DNA of 64,000 bases from Actinophytocola sp. (GTDB lineage: Bacteria > Actinomycetota > Actinomycetes > Mycobacteriales > Pseudonocardiaceae): assembly GCA_009377475.1 (NCBI GenBank), contig WHTY01000006.1, positions 1 to 64,000 on the forward strand. The letters are read 5' to 3'. Under the pieces are notes generated by a model, which had not been told where the DNA came from, ran no database searches, and worked only from the letters and a program-made list of their open reading frames with translations. Below, piece after piece: positions 8,334 through 16,209 of this stretch (positions are counted from its first letter, which is position 1; each line of letters begins with the position of its first letter). The position numbers were made by a program, and so were the translations under genes.

Positions 8334-11156
8334 ATGGACACCACCACCACCGGCCCCGACGTTACGCCTGCCCGCCCCCTGACCCGAGCGACACCGCACA
8401 GGCGGCGGTTCGCGACCGGGGACGGTGCGGTGCCCTCACCGTTTCCCGTCCGCACGATCGCACTTGGCACCGTCGGCGCGGTGCTGCTGCTTGCCGCGTC
8501 GATCGGCGCGGGTGGCATCCTCATCTCGGACCCGGTGATCGGCACCGGCTCGTGGTCCTGGGTGCGTTACGGCCACGGCCGCAACCTCGCGACCGCCCTG
8601 CTCTACATCGGATTCGCGCTGGTGGTGTGGGCGTGGGTGCGGCTCGGCAGGTACGTCCTGATGCACCGCGTCGGTGTCCGGCCGGTGCTGATCGCGGCGG
8701 GCTGCTGGATGGCGCCGCTGCTGTTCGCGCCGCCGCTGTTCACCCGAGACGTCTTCGCGTACCTGGCGCAGGGCGCGTTGCTCTACGACCACGACCCGTA
8801 CACCAACGCACCCAACGTGCTCACCGAGATCCCCACGATCGTGGAGAACGTCTACTCGGCGTGGCAGAGCACCCCGTCGCCGTACGGGCCGGTGTTCCTG
8901 GCGTTCGCGAAGGGCATCGTGACGCTCACCGGGGACAACCCGATCGCGGGCGTGATCGTCACGCGGCTCGCGCTGCTGCCGGGCCTGGCGCTGCTGGTGT
9001 GGGTGCTGACCCGGCTGGTGCGCCACCTCGGCGGGAACCCGGCGATCACGATGTGGCTCGCCGTCGCCAGCCCGATGACGGTGATCCACCTGGTCGGCGG
9101 TCCGCACAACGAGCTGCTGATGCTCGGCCCGATGGCACTCGGCGTGCTGCTGGCGCTGGAGCGCAAACACCTGCTCGCGGTCATCGTCGGGTCGGCGGCG
9201 ATGCTGATCAAACCGACGGCGGCGATCGCGCTGCCGTTCCTGGTCTGGATCTGGACCAACCACCTCCCGGACACCCGCAGCAAGCTGGTCAACTTCCTGC
9301 GCGCGGGCAGCGTGTCGGTGTCGGTGTTCGTCACGGTCTACGTGGCGGGAACGTTCGCCGCGCTCGGGTCGGTCAACCTCGGCTGGGTCGGCGGTCTGGA
9401 AGGCCCGCAGCTCATCAAGAACTGGCTGAACCTGCCGACCGGCATCGGCCAGTTGACCCACGTCATCACGAACCTGATCACGCCGGTGACGCAGTCGCCG
9501 TTCATCACGGGCGCGCGCGGTGTGGCCTGGGTGGTGCTCGCGGGCTTCGCTGTCTGGCAGTGGTGGAAGGCCCGGAACGGTGGCACGTCGGCGGTCTACC
9601 ACCTGACGGTCACCCTCATCGCGGCCGCGATGCTCGCGCCTCCGACGTTGCCGTGGTACTTCACCTGGGGTTTCGTCCTCGCCGCCTGTTTCGCCTGGCA
9701 GGTCAGGCACCTCGCCATCGTCGTCGGCGTTTCGGTGTTCCTGGTGCTGGTGTATTACCCGACCGGCGAGCAGGCGCTCAACGACCCGTCGATGGTGGCG
9801 GTGTTCCTGGTCAGCGGCTACGCCGGATGGTGCCTGCTGCGGCCAGACCCGCTGGGCATCGTGCGGGCGTTCACCGGCCGCGACGAGCCGGAGGAACCCG
9901 CGCCCGCTGACCGCCTGCCTGACGACGTCCCGCTGTCCGACCGGTCGCGGTCAGCTCGGGGCAGCCGACCAGCCGCTCCACCGACTGACGTCGATCCGCA
10001 CCACCGGCCCTTCCGGCGGGCGCTCCGCGTAGGCCGGGTACTTCGCCGCAAGCAGCGCCAGGGCGGGCGGGTCTTCGAGGTGCACCTCGGCGTTGCCGTC
10101 CGCCCGCGCCCACCACAGCTGGGTCCAGTCGTCTTCGTAGCGGTCCACCAGCAGGCTCACGGCGGGGTTGGCGTCGATGTTGCGCAGCCGACGCAGGGCC
10201 GTCGTCGTCTTCGGCTTGTGGTCGACGGCGAACACGATCGCGTCGCCGTGCACCGCGAAGGTCACCGGCACGACGTGCGGCACCGCGTCGGCGTCGGCCG
10301 TGGCCAGCCGCGCCACCGACGCCGCGGCGAACCGCCGCCGCGCCGTGTCGCTGTCGAGCCGCACGTCTACCGCCGCAGCGGCAGCGTGAAGACGATTTCG
10401 CTCTCAACGAAATCCGGCCAGTGGGCCGCGCCACTCGCTGCGGCGGCGATCTCCGCGGTGATCGGGGATTTCCAGGCGCCATACGCTGCGATGCTGCTCA
10501 CCCGGGCGAGGATAGTGCGAAACACCTCGGCCATGCCGGTCGCGCGGAACGACACGCGGTGGCTTAGGGTCGTCAGTGTCATGGCTCGTGTGATTCACGT
10601 TTTCCGTCACCCCGATCGGTTCGTCTCCGGCACGGTCGGCGAACCCGGCGACCGCACGTTCTACCTGCAGGCGAGCGAACCGCCGAGGCTGATCAGCGTC
10701 ACGCTGGAGAAACAGCAGCTCCAGGTGCTGTCCGAACGGCTCAGCTCGCTGCTCGAAGAGGTCGCCAGTCGGTTCGACACCGAGGTACCCGACGAGGCGC
10801 CCGCCGACATGGTCGACAGCGACCCGCTGGACGTCCCGGTCGACGAGGAGTTCCGGGTGGGCACCATGGGGCTCGGCTGGGACGCCGAATCCAGCTCCAT
10901 CGTGATCGAACTGCTCGCCGTCACCGACGAGGAGATCGACGAGACGGTGGTGCTCGACGACACCGAGGAGGGGCCGGACGCCGTCCGCGTGTTCCTCTCA
11001 CCCGGGTACGCGCGGGCCTTCGCCGAGCGCGCCGAGCGCGTCGTCAACGCGGGCCGCAAGCCGTGCCCGCTGTGTGGCGAGCCGCTGGACCCCGAGGGCC
11101 ACATCTGCCCGAGGCAGAACGGCTACCGACGTGAGTCCGGTCTGCTCGAGGGCTGA
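8334..11156 (+). CDS. mptB: MptB-like alpha-1,6-mannosyltransferase, frame continues into DUF3090
   Basis: The first ~520 residues form a polytopic (about 12-13 helices) GT-C glycosyltransferase of the MptB/GT87 type. It carries the first-loop acidic motif PPLFTRDVFAYLAQGALL and SAWQSTPSPYGPVFL. Such enzymes use polyprenyl-phosphomannose to extend the alpha-1,6-mannan of lipomannan. Homology seems to end near LLRPDPLGIVRAF (~9870). No stop follows: the same frame runs through a low-quality Arg/His-rich stretch antisense to the PPOX gene and into the DUF3090 protein, stopping at 11156. Either the true stop was lost, or the sequence has an error near 9900-9950, or a 940-residue fusion exists. 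I think the glycosyltransferase originally ended around 9950. Confidence 0.7.
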   Translation: MDTTTTGPDVTPARPLTRATPHRRRFATGDGAVPSPFPVRTIALGTVGAVLLLAASIGAGGILISDPVIGTGSWSWVRYGHGRNLATALLYIGFALVVWAWVRLGRYVLMHRVGVRPVLIAAGCWMAPLLFAPPLFTRDVFAYLAQGALLYDHDPYTNAPNVLTEIPTIVENVYSAWQSTPSPYGPVFLAFAKGIVTLTGDNPIAGVIVTRLALLPGLALLVWVLTRLVRHLGGNPAITMWLAVASPMTVIHLVGGPHNELLMLGPMALGVLLALERKHLLAVIVGSAAMLIKPTAAIALPFLVWIWTNHLPDTRSKLVNFLRAGSVSVSVFVTVYVAGTFAALGSVNLGWVGGLEGPQLIKNWLNLPTGIGQLTHVITNLITPVTQSPFITGARGVAWVVLAGFAVWQWWKARNGGTSAVYHLTVTLIAAAMLAPPTLPWYFTWGFVLAACFAWQVRHLAIVVGVSVFLVLVYYPTGEQALNDPSMVAVFLVSGYAGWCLLRPDPLGIVRAFTGRDEPEEPAPADRLPDDVPLSDRSRSARGSRPAAPPTDVDPHHRPFRRALRVGRVLRRKQRQGGRVFEVHLGVAVRPRPPQLGPVVFVAVHQQAHGGVGVDVAQPTQGRRRLRLVVDGEHDRVAVHREGHRHDVRHRVGVGRGQPRHRRRGEPPPRRVAVEPHVYRRSGSVKTISLSTKSGQWAAPLAAAAISAVIGDFQAPYAAMLLTRARIVRNTSAMPVARNDTRWLRVVSVMARVIHVFRHPDRFVSGTVGEPGDRTFYLQASEPPRLISVTLEKQQLQVLSERLSSLLEEVASRFDTEVPDEAPADMVDSDPLDVPVDEEFRVGTMGLGWDAESSSIVIELLAVTDEEIDETVVLDDTEEGPDAVRVFLSPGYARAFAERAERVVNAGRKPCPLCGEPLDPEGHICPRQNGYRRESGLLEG
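9951..10364 (-). CDS. PPOX-class F420-dependent oxidoreductase (TIGR03668-like)
   Basis: 137 residues of split-barrel flavin/deazaflavin-binding fold: MRLDSDTARRRFAAASVARLATADADAVPHVVPV is the usual start of the pyridoxamine-phosphate-oxidase-like family, and VFAVDHKPKTTTALRRLRNI with VDRYEDDWTQLWWARADG are TIGR03668 hallmarks. It probably binds F420 and reduces an unknown substrate. It lies wholly antisense to the open extension of the mannosyltransferase frame, and its conserved sequence shows that the minus strand is the real coding strand here. Its start abuts the stump of an S9 peptidase gene. Confidence 0.85.
   Translation of the reverse strand: MRLDSDTARRRFAAASVARLATADADAVPHVVPVTFAVHGDAIVFAVDHKPKTTTALRRLRNIDANPAVSLLVDRYEDDWTQLWWARADGNAEVHLEDPPALALLAAKYPAYAERPPEGPVVRIDVSRWSGWSAAPS
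10367..10501 (-). pseudogene. N-terminal stump of an S9 prolyl-oligopeptidase-family gene
   Basis: From GTG 10501 the minus strand encodes 44 residues, SSIAAYGAWKSPITAEIAA then SGAAHWPDFV, before a stop at 10367. This is the characteristic beginning of actinobacterial S9 (dipeptidyl-aminopeptidase-like) enzymes of about 600-650 residues. The remaining ~93 % is missing; after a few residues unlike the family (EIVFTLPLRR) the PPOX gene begins. I read it as a deletion remnant. Recognition is from memory of the N-terminal motif and needs a search. Confidence 0.5.
10581..11156 (+). CDS. DUF3090 family protein (Rv2134c-like)
   Basis: 191 residues from ATG 10581 (MARVIHVFRHPDRFVSGTVG), the usual DUF3090 length and start. 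The C-terminus carries two CxxC-type pairs, CPLCGEPLDPEGHICPRQNG, suggesting a zinc knuckle. Function is unknown; in mycobacteria the family lies between the histidine phosphatase and the SCO1664-family gene, upstream of mycothiol ligase mshC. Here the SCO1664 gene follows 18 bp downstream, while mdh and the mannosyltransferase separate it from the phosphatase. It shares its reading frame with the upstream glycosyltransferase without an intervening stop; the internal ATG is the expected natural start. Confidence 0.85.
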   Translation: MARVIHVFRHPDRFVSGTVGEPGDRTFYLQASEPPRLISVTLEKQQLQVLSERLSSLLEEVASRFDTEVPDEAPADMVDSDPLDVPVDEEFRVGTMGLGWDAESSSIVIELLAVTDEEIDETVVLDDTEEGPDAVRVFLSPGYARAFAERAERVVNAGRKPCPLCGEPLDPEGHICPRQNGYRRESGLLEG

Positions 11157-11174
11157 CCTCGCTACTGTTGCCGC

Positions 11175-11957
11175 ATGGACTCCGCCGACGCCGACCTCGT
11201 CACGCACGGCGAGCTCGAGGTGGAAGGGCGCCTGCTCGACGCGTCCAACGCCACGCTGTACTGCTCGCTGACACTCGACGGCCGCACCGCCAACGCCGTC
11301 TACAAGCCCATCGCCGGGGAGCGTCCGCTGTGGGACTTCCCGGACGGCACGCTCGCTGGGCGCGAGGTGGCGACGTACGAGATCGCGACCGGCAGCGGCC
11401 TGGGCCGGGTGCCGCCGACGGTCCTGCGCGACGGCCCGCTGGGTGAAGGCATGGTGCAGCTCTGGATCGACTCAGGGCCAACGGAGCTGGTCGACGTCGT
11501 CGCGCCCAACGACGTCCCCGATGGCTGGCACGTCGTGCTGCACGCCCACGACCGGTATGGCGCGCCGGTCGTGCTGGCCCACTCCGCTCGGCGCGACGTC
11601 GCCGAGCTGGCGCTGCTGGACGTCGTCGTCAACAACACCGACCGCAAGGGCGGGCACGTGCTGCTCGGCGAGGACGGCCAGGTGTACGGCGTCGACCACG
11701 GCATCTGCCTGCACGCCGACCCGAAGCTGCGCACGGTGCTCTGGGGCTGGGCGGGCAAGCCGGTGCCGCCGGAGTCGGCGGAGAAGGTGACGGGCCTGCT
11801 GGACGCTCTTGGCGGCTCGCTTGGCGAGACGCTGGCCCGGCACCTCACCGACGCCGAGATCGACGCGGTGCGCGCCCGCGCGCGTGACCTACTCGACACG
11901 GGGGCGTTTCCCGCACCTCATGACACCATCCGGGCGATTCCCTGGCCGCTGTTCTGA
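11175..11957 (+). CDS. SCO1664 family protein (PI3/PI4-kinase-like fold)
   Basis: 260 residues, matching the ~262-aa Rv2133c/SCO1664 family. Kinase-like motifs are visible: a VYKPIAGERPLWDFPDGTLA segment (lysine that could bind ATP), LDVVVNNTDRKGGHVL (catalytic-loop Asp/Asn), and VYGVDHGICLH (DHG, metal-binding). The family is called phosphatidylinositol-kinase-like but no substrate is proven. It follows DUF3090 by 18 bp, the conserved pair. The usual next gene, mshC, is absent from this locus. Confidence 0.88.
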   Translation: MDSADADLVTHGELEVEGRLLDASNATLYCSLTLDGRTANAVYKPIAGERPLWDFPDGTLAGREVATYEIATGSGLGRVPPTVLRDGPLGEGMVQLWIDSGPTELVDVVAPNDVPDGWHVVLHAHDRYGAPVVLAHSARRDVAELALLDVVVNNTDRKGGHVLLGEDGQVYGVDHGICLHADPKLRTVLWGWAGKPVPPESAEKVTGLLDALGGSLGETLARHLTDAEIDAVRARARDLLDTGAFPAPHDTIRAIPWPLF

Positions 11958-12002
11958 CGCAGATCCGTGCGCAGCGGCGGATCCACCTGGAAACTGGTGC
12001 TT

Positions 12003-12923
12003 ATGCGCAGGTTCGATTTCCGTGACCGACTCACCGCGCCCCTGCCGGGGCCCCGTGACATGCTTCGGATCACCCTCGCAGGTGGCTTCCGAGGCTCGAC
12101 GGAGAACCGCGACCGGATTCCGGTGTTGCGCACCGGCCTGCCGCCGGTACCGCCAGGCGCGACGTCGTGGACCTGGGTGGGGCACGCGACATACGTCGTG
12201 CGCATCGGCGGCGCATGTGTGCTGATCGACCCGGTGTGGTCGGAAAAGATCCTCGGCACGCCGCCCCGGCTGACCCCGCCCGGCGTCGCGTGGTCCGAGT
12301 TGCCAGACGTCGACGCGGTGCTGATCAGCCACGACCACTACGACCACCTGGACTGGCCGACGATCCGCAGGCTGCCGCGCTCGACGCCGATCCTCGTCGG
12401 CAGGGGACTCGGCCGGTGGTTCACGCGGCGCGGGTTCCGCGCGGTCACCGAGCTGGACTGGTGGGAGTCCGCCGAGGTGGCCGGGGTCCGGTTCGACTTC
12501 ACCCCGACGCACCACTGGAGCAAACGCGGCCTGCTCGACACCTGCGCGACACTGTGGGGCGGCTGGGTCATCACCGGGCCGGACGGCGCCCGCACCTACC
12601 ACGCGGGCGACTCCGGCTACGGCGAGCGGTTCGCCGAGGTGGGGCGGCGGTACCCGGGCATCGACGTCGCCATGATGCCGATCGGCGCCTACGAGCCGCG
12701 CTGGTTCATGCGGAACCTGCACATGAACCCGGAGGAGTCGATCGGGGCGCTTGACGACCTCGGCGCGCGGCGGCTGGCGAGCATGCACTGGGGCACGTTC
12801 GTGCTGACCAAGGAACCGGTGGACGAGCCGCTGCGCGTGATCCGAAAGAAGTGGGCCGCAGCGGGCAGAGACCCGGACGACCTGTGGGCGCTGGCCGTGG
12901 GGGAGACGCGGACGGTGCCGTGA
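12003..12923 (+). CDS. MBL-fold metallo-hydrolase (NAPE-PLD / UlaG-like)
   Basis: 306 residues. Metallo-beta-lactamase fold with the metal motif SHDHYDHLD (HxHxDH type), preceded by WVGHATYVVRIGG and followed by the later ligands in THHWSKRG, YHAGDSGYGE and MHWGTF. The arrangement resembles the N-acyl-phosphatidylethanolamine phospholipase D-like branch, which would act on a phosphodiester or lipid. ATG 12003 gives MRRFDFRDRL; 12 more codons are open upstream. It begins 45 bp after the SCO1664 gene and may be co-transcribed. Exact substrate unknown. Confidence 0.85.
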   Translation: MRRFDFRDRLTAPLPGPRDMLRITLAGGFRGSTENRDRIPVLRTGLPPVPPGATSWTWVGHATYVVRIGGACVLIDPVWSEKILGTPPRLTPPGVAWSELPDVDAVLISHDHYDHLDWPTIRRLPRSTPILVGRGLGRWFTRRGFRAVTELDWWESAEVAGVRFDFTPTHHWSKRGLLDTCATLWGGWVITGPDGARTYHAGDSGYGERFAEVGRRYPGIDVAMMPIGAYEPRWFMRNLHMNPEESIGALDDLGARRLASMHWGTFVLTKEPVDEPLRVIRKKWAAAGRDPDDLWALAVGETRTVP

Positions 12924-12985
12924 CTTCGCGCCACTGACGGCGTGGCAGCGCCCCGTCGACGTCACGCGCCGGTAGCGTCGCCGCC

Positions 12986-13801
12986 GTGCGTTTCCACAGT
13001 TACGGTGACGTCCTCTCCCGCAAGCGCAAGCGAACCGTGCCCGAGGTCGAGGCGGAGGCGGGCCTCGTCGTCGAGGATCCCGGCAGCGGGTTCTGCGGCG
13101 CGGTCATCCGGATCGAGCACGGCAACGTCATCCTGGAGGACCGCCACGGCGCCGAGCGCGCGTTCCCGCTGGCTCCGGCAGGCTTCTTGCTGGAAGGTAA
13201 GCCGGTCACCCTGATCCGCCCGACGCGGCGCGCCGACACCACGTCGACTCAATCGGCGTCCGGTTCCGTCCATGCCGGACCGGTGCGCGCCCGCACCGCC
13301 CGTGACTCCCGCATCTGGGTGGAAGGCACCCACGACGCGGAACTCGTGGAGCGCGTGTGGGGCCATGACCTGCGGGTCGAAGGCGTCGTCGTGGAACCGC
13401 TGCATGGCGTCGATGACCTCGCCGGAGCCATCGCGGACTTCGGCACCGGGCCGGGTCGACGTCTCGGCGTGCTGGTCGACCACCTCGTCGCCGGCAGCAA
13501 GGAGTCCCGCATCGTCGACGCTGTCACGGAAGAGAACGTGCTGGTCACCGGCCATCCGTACGTGGACATCTGGCAGGCGGTGAAGCCGGCGGCGGTGGGC
13601 ATCAGGGCATGGCCCGAGGTGCCGAGGGGAGTGCCGTGGAAGGACGGCGTCTGCGAGGCACTGGGCTGGGGCGAGCCCGCCGCCGGGTGGCGCCGCGTGC
13701 TCGCGGCCGTGTCCAGCTTCCGTGACCTGGAGACGCCGCTGATCGGGTCGGTCGAACGCTTGATTGACTTCGTCACCGAGCCTGATCAAGATCACACGTA
13801 G
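12986..13801 (+). CDS. DUF3097 domain-containing protein
   Basis: 271 residues from GTG 12986. The N-terminal part (SYGDVLSRKRKRTVPEVEAE) leads to a small barrel (CGAVIRIEHGNVILEDRHG). The C-terminal two-thirds has a Toprim-like look: IWVEGTHDAELVERVWG with an invariant Glu, and LVDHLVAGSKESRIV. This matches DUF3097, a conserved actinobacterial family without a known role; the Toprim-like features hint at nucleic-acid processing (inference). Monocistronic in appearance, with 62 bp upstream and 55 bp downstream. Confidence 0.85.
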   Translation: MRFHSYGDVLSRKRKRTVPEVEAEAGLVVEDPGSGFCGAVIRIEHGNVILEDRHGAERAFPLAPAGFLLEGKPVTLIRPTRRADTTSTQSASGSVHAGPVRARTARDSRIWVEGTHDAELVERVWGHDLRVEGVVVEPLHGVDDLAGAIADFGTGPGRRLGVLVDHLVAGSKESRIVDAVTEENVLVTGHPYVDIWQAVKPAAVGIRAWPEVPRGVPWKDGVCEALGWGEPAAGWRRVLAAVSSFRDLETPLIGSVERLIDFVTEPDQDHT

Positions 13802-13856
13802 GTCACGGCCGTGGTAATCGCCCGTCACCCATCCCGGTTTCTGCCACCATGGAGCC

Positions 13857-14285
13857 ATGGCAGCGCTGATCTGGTTAATCGCGGGCATCGTGTTGTTCGC
13901 GGCCGAGGTGCTCTCGGGGGACTTGGTGCTGGTGATGCTCGGCACCGGCGCGCTCGCCGCCGCTGGTGCGACGGCGCTGACCGGCAGCCAGGTCGCCGCC
14001 GTCGCGACCTTCGCCGTCTCGTCGATCGGACTGCTCGTGCTCGCCAGGCCCGCATTGAAGCGCCGGTTCCTGCTCGGTCCCGGGGTGCGGACGAACGCCG
14101 AAGCGCTGATCGGCGCGCGGGCGACCGCTCTGTCCACCGTGGATTCGCATCAGGGCAGGGTGAAGCTGGCTGGCGACGAGTGGTCCGCCCGCAGCTACAT
14201 CGAAGGACAGGTCATCGAACCTGGCACGACCGTCACCGTCGTCGAGATCGCGGGCGCGACGGCCGTCGTGTCGTCAGAGCCGTAG
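13857..14285 (+). CDS. NfeD-like protein
   Basis: 142 residues: two or three N-terminal membrane helices (LIWLIAGIVLFAAEVLSG; VLVMLGTGALAAAG; FAVSSIGLLVLARP), then a soluble OB-fold (ALIGARATALSTVDSHQGRVKLAGDEWSARS). This is the short NfeD partner of SPFH/stomatin proteins, thought to assemble in membrane microdomains. The SPFH gene follows 92 bp downstream, as in Rv1487-Rv1488. No protease domain is present, so this is the truncated NfeD1b type. Confidence 0.9.
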   Translation: MAALIWLIAGIVLFAAEVLSGDLVLVMLGTGALAAAGATALTGSQVAAVATFAVSSIGLLVLARPALKRRFLLGPGVRTNAEALIGARATALSTVDSHQGRVKLAGDEWSARSYIEGQVIEPGTTVTVVEIAGATAVVSSEP

Positions 14286-14377
14286 GAGCCAGTGTCAACA
14301 TGCTCAGCCGAGCGCATCGCACTACCGTGCGAACCAGCGACACCTCCCACGGGAACCGGACAGGGGAGTAGACAGCA

Positions 14378-15670
14378 GTGGAAGCAACAGTCCTCATCGT
14401 CCTCATCGTCATTGTCGTATTCGTGGCGGTGGTGGTTTTCAAGGCGATCATGGTCGTGCCGCAGGCACAGGCCGCCGTCATCGAACGACTCGGCAAGTTC
14501 AAGGCCGTGGCGCCGCCAGGGCTGAACTTCCTGGTGCCGTTCCTTGACAAGGTGCGTGCCCGCATCGACCTGCGAGAACAGGTCGTCTCGTTCCCGCCGC
14601 AGCCGGTGATCACCCAGGACAACCTCACCGTGTCCATCGACACCGTGGTGTACTTCCAGGTCACCGACTCGCGCGCGGCCGTGTACGAGATCTCCAACTA
14701 CATCGTCGGTGTCGAGCAGTTGACGACGACCACGCTGCGCAACCTGGTCGGTGGCATGAGCCTCGAAGAGACGCTGACGTCGCGTGACCAGATCAACCAG
14801 CAACTGCGCGGCGTGCTGGACGAAGCGACCGGGCGCTGGGGCATCCGGGTCGCGCGGGTGGAGCTGAAGGCGATCGACCCACCGCCGTCCATTCAGGACT
14901 CCATGGAGAAGCAGATGCGCGCCGACCGGGAGAAGCGCGCGATGATCCTCAACGCCGAGGGTGACCGGGAATCGGCGATCAAGAAGGCCGAGGGGCAGAA
15001 GCAGAGCCAGATCCTGGCCGCGGAGGGCGGCAAGCAGGCGGCGATCCTGTCGGCGGAGGCGGAGCGGCAGTCCCGCATCCTGCGCGCCCAGGGTGAGCGC
15101 GCCGCCCGGTACCTGCAGGCGCAGGGCCAGGCGAAGGCGATCGAAAAGGTGTTCGCCGCCATCAAGGCGGGCAGGCCGACTCCGGAGGTGCTGGCGTACC
15201 AGTACCTGCAGACGTTGCCGCAGATGGCGCAGGGCGACGCGAACAAGGTGTGGCTGGTGCCCAGCGACTACGGCAAGGCGCTCGAAGGCTTCGCCCGCAG
15301 CCTCGGCAAGCCGGACGGCGAGGGTGTGTTCCGCTACGAGCCGTCGCAGGAGACCACCGAGCCGCCTCGGCTCGACGAGGACGAGGTCGCGAGCTGGTTC
15401 GACACCTCGACCGACCCGGCGGTCGCCGAGGCGGTCCGTGCCGCGGAGGCCGTCGCCCGCAAGGAGGTCGGCGGTCCGCTGAGCGGTCCGGGCGGGGGTG
15501 GCCCGGTGCCGCCCGCCGCCGCGAAGACGCTCAAGGGTGACTCGAACGAGGCACGGAAGGCGTTGGGGGAGAAGCCGGAGAACGAGGCGCAGCAGCCGCC
15601 GAACCCGCCCCGTCCGCCGGCCGGTGGCGGTCCGGCGGGTGGTCCGCCACCGGCCTACGGCCAGGGCTGA
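14378..15670 (+). CDS. SPFH/band-7 (stomatin-like) membrane protein
   Basis: 430 residues starting at GTG 14378. One N-terminal membrane helix (TVLIVLIVIVVFVAVVVF) precedes the band-7 domain (VVPQAQAAVIERLGKFKAVAPPGLNFLVPF; ARVELKAIDPPPSIQDSMEKQMRADREKRA), then an Ala/Glu-rich coiled coil (AEGDRESAIKKAEGQKQSQI), then a disordered Pro/Gly-rich tail after about residue 360. It probably oligomerises at the inner membrane and, with NfeD, scaffolds protein complexes. Homologue of Rv1488 with a longer tail. A PPOX-family gene begins 1 bp after its stop. Confidence 0.92.
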   Translation: MEATVLIVLIVIVVFVAVVVFKAIMVVPQAQAAVIERLGKFKAVAPPGLNFLVPFLDKVRARIDLREQVVSFPPQPVITQDNLTVSIDTVVYFQVTDSRAAVYEISNYIVGVEQLTTTTLRNLVGGMSLEETLTSRDQINQQLRGVLDEATGRWGIRVARVELKAIDPPPSIQDSMEKQMRADREKRAMILNAEGDRESAIKKAEGQKQSQILAAEGGKQAAILSAEAERQSRILRAQGERAARYLQAQGQAKAIEKVFAAIKAGRPTPEVLAYQYLQTLPQMAQGDANKVWLVPSDYGKALEGFARSLGKPDGEGVFRYEPSQETTEPPRLDEDEVASWFDTSTDPAVAEAVRAAEAVARKEVGGPLSGPGGGGPVPPAAAKTLKGDSNEARKALGEKPENEAQQPPNPPRPPAGGGPAGGPPPAYGQG

Positions 15671-15671
15671 C

Positions 15672-16082
15672 ATGGACATCGCGAAGGCACGAGAGATCCT
15701 CACCCAGAAACACCGCGCGGTACTGGCGACCGCGCGCGCGGACGGCACACCCCAGTTGTCCCCGGTACTCGTGGCGCTCGACGCCGAGGGCACGCCGGTG
15801 ATCAGCACTCGCGCGGCCGCGTACAAGGTGCGCAACGTCCGCCGCGATCCGCGCGTGTCGCTGTGCGTGCTACCGGACGAGTTCTTCGGCGAGTGGATGC
15901 AGCTCGACGGCACCGCCGACGTCGTCGAGCTGCCGGACGCGATGGACGGTCTCATCGAGTACTACCGCACGATCGCCGGCGAACACCCCGACTGGGACGA
16001 GTACCGCGACGCCATGCGCGCCGAGCAGCGCGTCCTGCTCCGGATCACGCCTACCCGCGCAGGGCCCGACCGCTCCGGCTAG
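15672..16082 (+). CDS. PPOX-class F420-dependent oxidoreductase (TIGR03618-like)
   Basis: 136 residues from ATG 15672. MDIAKAREILTQKHRAVLATARADGTPQLSPV is the family's opening, followed by TRAAAYKVRNVRRDPRVSLCV (phosphate/cofactor binding) and a C-terminal MRAEQRVLLRITPTR. It is a split-barrel F420- or flavin-binding enzyme, substrate unknown. It begins almost on the SPFH stop, so it may be co-transcribed with it. It is distinct from the paralogue at 9951-10364. Confidence 0.88.
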   Translation: MDIAKAREILTQKHRAVLATARADGTPQLSPVLVALDAEGTPVISTRAAAYKVRNVRRDPRVSLCVLPDEFFGEWMQLDGTADVVELPDAMDGLIEYYRTIAGEHPDWDEYRDAMRAEQRVLLRITPTRAGPDRSG

Positions 16083-16209
16083 TCCGCCCCACGCGTCGTG
16101 TCCCACGTTGCCGACGACGTGTTCCACGCTCGCCGCACAGAAAACCGGCCGACACTGTCGGTGTCCTGCGGCAGACTGGTCCCACCACGACCACAAAGGG
16201 ACCATCTCG

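Noticed and set aside
16108..16209. Upstream 34-codon extension of the ABC ATPase
   Set aside because: No homologous residues; ATG 16210 has a good ribosome-binding site and begins the ABC fold.
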